Shown: in pieces, positions 57,201 through 64,000 of the stretch | Position numbering within the stretch: position 1 is the first letter of the stretch | How the letters are laid out: every line of letters starts with the position of its first letter | Assembly (NCBI RefSeq): GCF_024139115.2 | Contig: NC_085139.1 | Span: 103,216,158 to 103,280,157, forward strand | Direction: 5' to 3' | Source of the DNA: Armigeres subalbatus | Taxonomy: Eukaryota; Arthropoda; Insecta; Diptera; Culicidae | Length of the DNA stretch: 64,000 nt | Made by a program: the position numbers and the translations under genes | Notes under the pieces: generated by a model | Database searches by the model: none | What the model was told of the DNA's origin: nothing | Seen by the model: the letters and a program-made list of their open reading frames with translations, nothing else

Positions 57201-57320
57201 ATGAAGTTGAGAGATTTGCAGTTCCACGAACCGAGTTTCCAATCGCTAGTCCCTTTTCGTCGCAGTGGTCTTCGCCGATGGTTCCGGTCCGTACTCTTTT
57301 GTTGATTGTTCGTTGCTTAT
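54290..57320 (-). mobile_element. RTE-clade non-LTR retrotransposon, almost complete
   Basis: A single long coding region with endonuclease and reverse transcriptase, followed on the minus strand by a very short 3' end with the simple tail AAATAAATGAATGAATGG. Short 3' regions with simple tails are typical of RTE. One frameshift breaks it. The 5' untranslated part is short or missing, since no frame-specific sequence is seen beyond about 57320. Confidence 0.85.
54321..57318 (-). pseudogene. RTE endonuclease-reverse transcriptase with one frameshift
   Basis: The protein nicks target DNA and copies the element RNA. The endonuclease frame is open from about 57318 (DWKLGSWNCKSLNFIG region), then VALQEVCWKG, IIIGDLNAQVG and SDHYLVMVK. 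No ATG lies near its start. At 56362-56367 (a G run on the + strand) the frame shifts by one, and the reverse transcriptase continues from MGRSRRNDWFDEECRQ (56294). Motifs: TNKAAGKDGIGAELI, NYQAGFVDGRSTTDQIF, HHLFVDFKAAYDSIDR, RRGLRQGDGLSC, and the catalytic FADDMD at about residue 393 of this frame. The tail has QRARWADQV and RGWRDAASNRALWR and stops at 54321. A change of one base in the homopolymer is the only break, so it may be a recent mutation or a sequencing error. Confidence 0.9.
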
Positions 57321-57648
57321 GATTTTTAAAGGCTGGCTTGCAGGGCCTGACACCAAACCCCCTAAATTTCCGGAGGACCATACCATATTTCTGATGAAAT
57401 ACTTTTTGCAAGCCAATAGGTAGAGAGCAGTCATAAAGAAATTTGTAGTAAACCACTTGAGTTTAGTTATGGAGTTGTAATCAGATCTCATTTATTGTTC
57501 GGAGCAACAATGGTTTCTACCTAGCTTTTTAAGCTCTTCTACCTAGGTCACTTATCGCTGTGATACGTAGTTGGTGAGAACGGGTGATTTGTCCGTACAA
57601 AAAAAAAATCATTCTCAAATGTCTTGGCGCCATTTCTTTTAACCCTTA
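57321..57648. other. Unassigned spacer
   Basis: Between the RTE 5' end and the Harbinger-like element. Contains a small hairpin-like repeat near 57520-57550 (CTACCTAG, AGCTTTTTAAGCT, CTACCTAGG). No gene is seen. Confidence 0.4.
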
Positions 57649-58312
57649 GGGCCGATGTCCACGTAGCGGTTTTGAACTTGCGTGCACGCGGCGTCAACGC
57701 AATTGCGGTACGAAGTACCCAACATCAAATAGAATCATGCACACGCACTTGCGTTAACGCGGCGTCGACGCGCGTCTCATCTGCGGCGAGACCTACCGCA
57801 AAGTCACCGCAATTCCCCACAGGAACGCAGCGTGCACGCGAGTATTTTTTTGACATTTCTCTATTCTTTTTCCTTCCAACAAGATTTCTAATGGGAAAAT
57901 CTGCAGAAAGAATCTGTCAGAGCGAAATCAAAACAAACAAAAATACTTCTCAAATCAGTTCATTTTGGTTTCGAAAATTAGTTTGCAAATAACAAAAACT
58001 TTCAATTCTAACTTCTTTAAATGATAGTACTAGTACGTTCGGAGCGGCAAGTGTTTCTTTCGTTCCTATGTTAATACCAGTCGTGATCAAAACATCTTTG
58101 GAAAGAATTGAAAAGCAACCATCCCAGGCTGGCGGATAGAGTTAAAGTCAACGAAAATATGTGCCCGATAGTGTAATGACGTTGCTTGTACTAACTTTAT
58201 CAGAATAAATTGATTTCCGAACAGACGGTGTGTGACAGTTTTGGACTGATGACGGAGCAAAATTCAACCAACAAAGTGCATTCCGCACGACCCTGTATGC
58301 ACCATGGCAGGC

Positions 58313-60692
58313 CACGGTGTGCCGGTGACGGTTATTAACGAAAAAAAATGTCCATCCATTCTGAACTCGCCTATCGAAAGATATAATATCCAGGCGTCTG
58401 CTATGAAAATTTCAAAATATTTCATCTAGGGAATCGAAAGTTATAGCAGTTACAAATTTAATGATTTTTGCGTTCGACATTTCACTATATACCGTGAATT
58501 TCCTCCTGATTACATCCAAATAAATTATCATCAAATATGCAATTTGCAACCTCAACCAACTATAACCTAAAATCTTTTCTTTGAATAATAGAAAACAAAT
58601 AAATAACATAGGATGTTAGAGATAATATTGTTCTAATATCAATGACAAAATAGACAATACAACCACAATACAGTATTCAAATTACAGAATTATTACACTT
58701 GGATCTCCTAATCATACCAAAGTGTGAATATTGTCTATGACAAACAAGTAACTACACTCTGTATGATGATTCTGCTGTTATTAAATATGATAATAGTTGG
58801 TAACATAGAATACCGCACTGAAACAATTTTGTCTTTCATGGGTACTGGGTAGTTAGTAAGACTAGTAACCAACATTTAAACAACAATGTACATCATTTGT
58901 TGTCAGTTATACAACCATCATCCAGTTCTATACAAGCAGTGGTACGAAAACGAGGCTCCATTTGGAAAAAAATGGGAAAGGCTAGATCACTTTGAGGAAA
59001 ACCGCCTTTTCCAAAAGAACGGTAGACGGAATAAGCATATATGCCCCACTTCGGAACGTCTCAACAATTTACCTGACTTGTTGAACTACGATGCATTTAC
59101 TTCATAAATTAATGCATTTACTACATAAATTAACTGACACATGGAATACTAGTACCCGACTTAGAACTAGAAGAGAAAAACCATCGCATTTCCATAAAGC
59201 CAGGTAAGAAAGTGAGAGATTTTAAAAGACTGAAACTATTTAAGAAATATTTCACTGTCATGAGACGGACGAGTTTACTACAATTCCATTTAATTCCACC
59301 AAATCGTATTACTTTTACATATACGTATTTCGACCTCAACTGTAAGGTCGTCTTCAGTGTCTCGTACTTGACTCGACTCATGTCTGTTGACTTGTAAGGT
59401 CGTCTTCAGTGTCTCGTCTTGACTCGAGTCAAGTACGAGACGACCCTACACACTAAATTTTTTAACCGGGATCTCAGCAAAATGGTCAACTTTTACCGAG
59501 ATTCGCATAGCTGTGCCCCAGCAAACATGTTTTTTGCCGAGATTTCTGTCAAAAGTGCTAAAAATCACCAAATGATTCGCCAAAAATCTGCTAACAAACA
59601 TCATTTTTGCCGGAGTATCAGCTTTTTATTGTTGGCGTACGGCTGTGCGGGTTTTTGCCGAGCTGCAGAAATAAAAACTAAGTTTGTACAGTTAAGGTCG
59701 AAAAACGTATATGTAAAAGTAATACGATTTGGTGGAATTAAATGGAATTGTAGTAAACTCGTCCGTCTCATGACAGTGAAATATTTCTTAAATAGTTTCA
59801 GTCTTTTAAAATCTCTCATTTTCTTACCTGGCTTTATGGAAATGCGATGGTTTTTCTCTTCTAGTTCTAAGTCGGATACTAGTATTCCATGTGTCAGTTA
59901 ATTTATGAAGTAAATGCATCGTAGTTCAACAAGTCAGTTAAATTATTAAGACGTTCGGAAGTGGAGCATATATCCTTTTTCCGTCTACCGTTCTCGGAAA
60001 AGGCGGTTTTCCTCGTGTGATCTAGCCTTTCCCATTTTTTTCCAAATGGAGCTCGTTTTCGTACCACTGCTTGAATAGAACTGGATGATGGTTGTATAAC
60101 TGACAACAAATGATGCACACTGTTGGTTAAATGTTGGTTACTAGTCTTACTAACTACCCAGTGCCCATGAAAGACAAAATTGTTTCAGTGCGGTATTCTA
60201 TGTTACCAACTATTATCATATTTAATAAAAGCAGAATCATCATACAGAGTGTAGTTACTTGTATGTCATAGACAATATTCACACTTTGGTATGATTAGGA
60301 GATCGAAGTGTAATAATTCTGTAATTTGAATACTGTATTGTGGTTGTATTGTCTATTTTGTCATTGATATTAGAACAATATTATCTCTAACATCCTATGT
60401 TATTTATTTGTTTTCTATTATTCAAAGAATAGATTTTAGGTTATAGTTGGTTGAGGTTGCAAATTGAATATTTGATGATAATTTATTTGGATGTAATCAG
60501 GAGGAATTTACGGTATATAGTGAAATATCGAACGCAAAAATCATTAAATTTGTAACTGCTATAACTTTCGATTCCCTAGATGAAATATTTTGAAATTTTC
60601 ATAGCAGACGCCTGGTTATTATATCTTTCGAAAGGCGAGTTCAGAATGGATGGACATTTTTTTTCGTTAATAACCGTCACAGGCACACCGTG
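58313..60692. mobile_element. 2.38-kb foldback element with about 1-kb arms
   Basis: The left arm (58313-59344) and right arm (59687-60692) are inverted copies of high similarity, ending CACGGTGTGCCGGTGACGG on the left and the mirrored sequence with one change on the right. AGGC is present just outside both ends (58309-58312 and 60693-60696), a possible 4-bp duplication. Frames in the arms (58412-58609 minus, 58886-59107 plus, and mirrored 59903-60118 minus) have no domain and appear on both arms only because the DNA is duplicated. Ends starting CAC with a 4-bp duplication would fit a Chapaev-type transposase, but that is inference. Confidence 0.85.
59345..59686. repeat. Spacer of the foldback with nested small repeats
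   Basis: AAGGTCGTCTTCAGTGTCTC occurs twice in direct orientation (59344 and 59397), followed at about 59427-59446 by an inverted partial copy (GAGTCAAGTACGAGACGAC). The rest contains CCGAGATTCGCATAGCTGTG and several TTTTTGCCG(A/G)G motifs. No gene. It would form the loop of the hairpin. Confidence 0.65.
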
Positions 60693-62035
60693 AGGCGATA
60701 CCAGTTCCGTAATGGGAAAAAATATTAAATGTAAGTTTGTTGCTGAGATTCCTATATCTTAACTTTTCTAATTTTCTATTGCTGATTGATGCACATGTTT
60801 TAAGGAATGTGAACGGAAGAATGTCGTCAAATAATGTGGATTGCAATTGCAAAAAATAAACGAGACCAGATGATGAGATGATGGCGAGCCACAGTAAGAC
60901 TCCGGGATCAGTGCAACTCTTCTAGTGTTGTGGGCAACGCGATCGGTCCGTGTTGCAGTGGAGTGAAAATTTATATTGAGTACCTAATTTGGAGTAGCGG
61001 CTGGAGTATCTGACCAAAATATTTAATGACTTTTTATTCCCTATTTAGCCGATAAATGGAACTAATAAAAAATAGTACCCCAAACGCAAAAGATGATCGA
61101 TTCAAGACAAAAACAATTAAATGCCTGGATCCACTATAATTCAAGATTAATCTCGCCGAATGATGTAATAAATTTAAGTTGGAAATAAAGAACATTATGA
61201 AATCGTAACAATATTTATTAATTATGAATGTAGAAAATATATTGGGATTAAGTAAAGCAATGCCAAATTTCTGCCTCTCTGTATTGAAAAGAGTTTTTGA
61301 GCAATCGGATTGTGTGTCCCGATTTCAGTTTCACAGGTCTACAATTAATTTCGAAAGTTTAAACTTTTCATTTTAGAAGTAATGGGTGACTTCTAAATCG
61401 ACAGTGATTAATCTTTCTACCCTCTACTAAATAGCATCACTGGAACTTTTTATTTTGGGATAATACTAACTACTAAGTTACTTTCTCTAGTCTGCCATCA
61501 TATAGGTATGTTAAAGCTCATGACATGTTTTCAATAGCACTTCCCATTGGTTATTGTTCGGGGGCGATGAGCTTCATACAAATCAAAATCAAACTTTTAT
61601 ATTTGTAATACTTTAAATATTGCACGTTTGATGTCTTTATGTGGATTGATAACTCGATTCATATTGGAAGAGAAAGGAAAATGACAGACTGACAACAGCT
61701 GGCAGTCGGATGACATTTGGCGTGACAGATAGGTTTGACGGTAGAGGTTTTGCGGCAAATTACCGCTTGTCGTGTGCATTCCCAGCCTGATTCAACGCCG
61801 AGTAACGCTGCGTCAACGCAGCTTGAAAAACCGCTACGTGGACATCGGCCCTTATGCGGCCGATAGGGTACCCGTGTTCCTTTTTCAACTTCAAGTGGTG
61901 GTATTTCAATGTCTTTGTATAGCTGTAACCTGAAACTCGGTGACATCTAAGAACTCCCTAAAATGTAGCATCTGTGAGAAAATCACGTTGATACAGTGAG
62001 GAGGGACGTGATACGTGGATGGCCGACAGGGTACC

Positions 62036-64000
62036 TTACTTATGGATCCTGTACACCTCCGGTGGTGCAAAGGGCCGACTTGAAAGATCTTCATCCTGAG
62101 CGTTGCCCGGCTATCGCTTTAACCTGTTGCCAGGTTAGATTTCGGTCGACTTCTTTTATTTCTTTATTGAGGCTTCGCCGCCATGAGCCTCTGGGTCTAC
62201 CTCTGCTGCGATGTCCCGCTGGGTTCCAGTCGAATGCTTGTTTACAGATTTCGTTTCCGCCCCTACGTAGAGTGTGGCCGACCCAGCCCCGAATTTCTGT
62301 TGCTATTGGCCTCTGGTGACAACGACGATGGATATCGTTGTTTGAGATCCAGTTGTGAGGCCACCAGGCCCGAACTATATACCGCAGGCATCTGTTAATG
62401 AACACCTGCAGCCGTTGAGTGTTCTCCACTGATACACACCATGTTTCGCTAGCGTATAACAGCACAGATTTCACGTTAGAGTTGAAAATTCGTATTTTGG
62501 TGCCTTCACTTCTGCTTGTTTTTCCAGATATTTCTTAAACTCGCAAAGGCAGCCCTTGCTTTCTTGATCCGTGCGCCTATGTCGATCTTGGTACCGCCGT
62601 CTGACGCCATTTGGCTACCAAAATATTGGAAGCTTTCAACATTCTCCACTGGTTGCCCGGCTATTGTGAAACTGGAAGGCGTCACCGTGTTTACATCCAA
62701 CGATTTGGTTGACGATGATGACTAAATCTGCCGAGGAGGACCGCTCGGCATGGTCGTTGAGCTTACTCTGCATATCAGAGCGCCGTTGTGCGAGGAGTGC
62801 AACGTCATCCGCCAATTCGAAGTCGTTTAGGTGCTCCATGGTTATAGGCTGCCATAACAGCCCGTGGTTTGGTTCACGGTCAATCGCATCTACCAGAATC
62901 TCATCGATTACGATGAGGAACAGTAACGGTGATAGAATACATCCTTTCCTCACACCAGCTACGACCCGGATAGGGTCGGACAGGACCCCATTCTGCAGCA
63001 CTCTACACGAAAAGGCCTCGTACTGTGCTTCGATGAGGCCGATGATTTTCTCAGGAACCCCCTTGCGTCTCAGGGCGCTCAACATATTCTCGTGATTGAG
63101 ACGGTCGAAAGCTTTTTCGTAGTCAATGAATACCAAGTAAAGGGACTCTTGGAATTCGTTGACCTGCTCCAGAATGATGCGGGGCGTAACAATATGGTCC
63201 ACACAGGATCTTCCGGCACGGAATCCGGCTTGCTGCCGCCGGAGAGTCGCATCGATCTTCTCCTGAATCCGGGCTAGCATAATTTTGCACAGAACTTTGA
63301 GAACGGTACACAGCAACATAATGCCTCGCCAGTTATCGCATACAGTCAGGTCACCCTATTTGGGCACCTTCACTAAGATACCTTGCATCCAGTCGACCGG
63401 GAAAGTTGCGGTGTCCCAGATATTACGAAATAAACGATGCAGTAGTTGAGCGGATGTCATGGGGTCAGCTTTGAGCATCTCGGCTGATATGCGGTCGACC
63501 CCTGGAGCTTTATTCGATTTCATGCATTGGATGGCTGTTTGAATCTCTAGCAGTGATGGAGCTTCGGTATTGACGCGTGTTATACGTCGGATCCCAGGCA
63601 GATCATGCCGAGGTGGTGATGGCCAGGCTGGCACTTGAAAAAGTTGTTCGAAGTGCTCGAACCAGCGTTTCAGCTGGTCAGTTGGGTCGGTCAATAACTG
63701 ATCATTCGCGTCTTTCACAGGCATCGTTGCCTTCATCTTCGCCCCGCTTAAGCGTCGTGAGATATCGTAGAGAAGGCGAATGTCCCCGGTTGCGGCGGCT
63801 CTCTCTCCTTCGTCGGCCAGAGAGTCTGCCCACGCTCGCTTGTCCCGTCGACATAAGCGTTTTACTTCCTTCTCAAGAGCCGCGTATCGTTGACGGGCTA
63901 AGACGTTGACTCCTCTGGTTTTCGATCGCTCTATCGCGGCTTTGGCTTCTCTTCGCTCCTCTGTCTTCCTCCAGGTCTCATCGTTGATCCATTGTTTTCT
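62036..64000 (-). mobile_element. Decayed LINE (RTE-superfamily type), copy 2, cut by window end
   Basis: Same family as 46890-49640 but in reverse orientation. Its 3' end (GGATCCATAAGTAAGG at 62036-62049) matches that of copy 1. It keeps parts that copy 1 has lost in the tail, while its 5' half lies beyond the window. Four breaks are visible (see the pseudogene entry). Confidence 0.8.
62091..64000 (-). pseudogene. Linker, reverse transcriptase and tail of LINE copy 2
   Basis: On the minus strand: linker (about 64000-63740), then a frame with MKATMPVKDANDQLLTDP and KSNKAPGVDRISAEMLKAD to a stop at 63356-63358 (AAA TAG where copy 1 has AAA AAG, a nonsense change). The same phase continues with NWRGIMLLCTVLKVL, QAGFRAGRSCVDHI, FIDYEKAFDRLN, AGVRKGCILSPLLF and FELADDVALL. 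Near 62715-62720 about 5 bp are missing against copy 1 and the frame shifts to VNTVTPSSFTIAGQPVENVE (62506-62700). A further shift near 62510 leads to KSVLLYASETWCVSVENTQR and the tail NEICKQAFDWNPAGHRSRGR, stop at 62091. Inactive. Confidence 0.85.

Larger units (their letters stand above)
57649..61851. mobile_element. Harbinger-like non-autonomous element, 4.2 kb, with nested foldback
   Basis: The left end GGGCCGATGTCCACGTAGCG is exactly mirrored at the right end (CGCTACGTGGACATCGGCCC at 61832-61851), and weaker similarity continues inside (CGCGTCAACGCA-type motifs on both sides). TTA is duplicated at 57646-57648 and 61852-61854. A 3-bp TTA duplication and GGG-type ends are characteristic of PIF/Harbinger elements. 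After removal of the foldback at 58313-60692 about 1.8 kb remain, with no transposase frame. Alternative: two separate solo ends, but the matching duplication supports one element. Confidence 0.7.

Noticed and set aside
58412..60118. Matching small frames on both foldback arms as a duplicated gene
   Set aside because: The frames are paired only because the arms are inverted copies. They have no domain and do not extend over the arms.

Overview
Organism and overall character. The window looks like repeat-rich nuclear DNA of a culicine mosquito, most likely Aedes. The reasons are a Feilai-type tRNA-derived SINE, RTE-clade and R1-clade non-LTR retrotransposons of mosquito type, many short inverted-terminal-repeat elements (MITEs) with TA, 3-bp or 8-bp target duplications, and AT-rich unique DNA between them. 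I found no host protein-coding gene that I can support. Every sizeable coding frame is either a retrotransposon remnant or a by-product of a tandem repeat.

Layout. 1-4.8 kb: unique AT-rich DNA with two short MITEs and two patches of degenerate TTCC/GGAA repeat. 4.8-14.6 kb: a giant minisatellite (array 1) with a 23-bp unit, beginning with a head-to-head palindrome. 14.6-16.9 kb: unassigned unique DNA. 16.9-24.2 kb: a second giant minisatellite (array 2) with an unrelated 23-bp unit, stop-free on the + strand and therefore carrying a spurious 2458-codon frame. 24.2-31.2 kb: unique DNA with four inverted-repeat elements and an RTE 3' fragment. 31.2-37.1 kb: a nearly full-length but broken R1-like retrotransposon whose ORF1 is split by a 758-bp hAT-like element with a perfect 8-bp duplication. 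37.2-39 kb: a Helitron-like element, a 68-bp palindrome and a GCC-rich repeat. 39-41.6 kb: degenerate TTCC/GGAA repeat. 41.62-43.46 kb: a 1.84-kb non-autonomous hAT element with an 8-bp duplication, filled with degenerate copies of the array 2 unit in reverse orientation. 44-46.8 kb: SINE, GCC-rich repeat, MITE. 46.9-49.6 kb and 62.0-64.0 kb: two decayed copies of one LINE family in opposite orientation. 52.8-53.7 kb: an inverted-repeat element with a Feilai-type SINE inside. 54.3-57.3 kb: an almost complete RTE element (- strand) with a single frameshift. 57.65-61.85 kb: a 4.2-kb Harbinger-like element (TTA duplication) with a 2.38-kb foldback element inside it (about 1-kb arms).

Main point of interest. 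The two giant arrays have unrelated sequences but the same design. Each 23-bp unit is an arm, a short spacer, the exact reverse complement of the arm, and a second short spacer (8+3+8+4 in array 1; 6+4+6+7 in array 2). Any single-stranded form could fold into a continuous series of hairpins in two alternative registers. Array 2 shares its unit with the interior of the hAT element at 41.6-43.5 kb, which suggests that tandem repeats inside a transposon can be amplified into satellite-scale arrays. Function, transcription and assembly accuracy of the arrays cannot be judged from the sequence alone.
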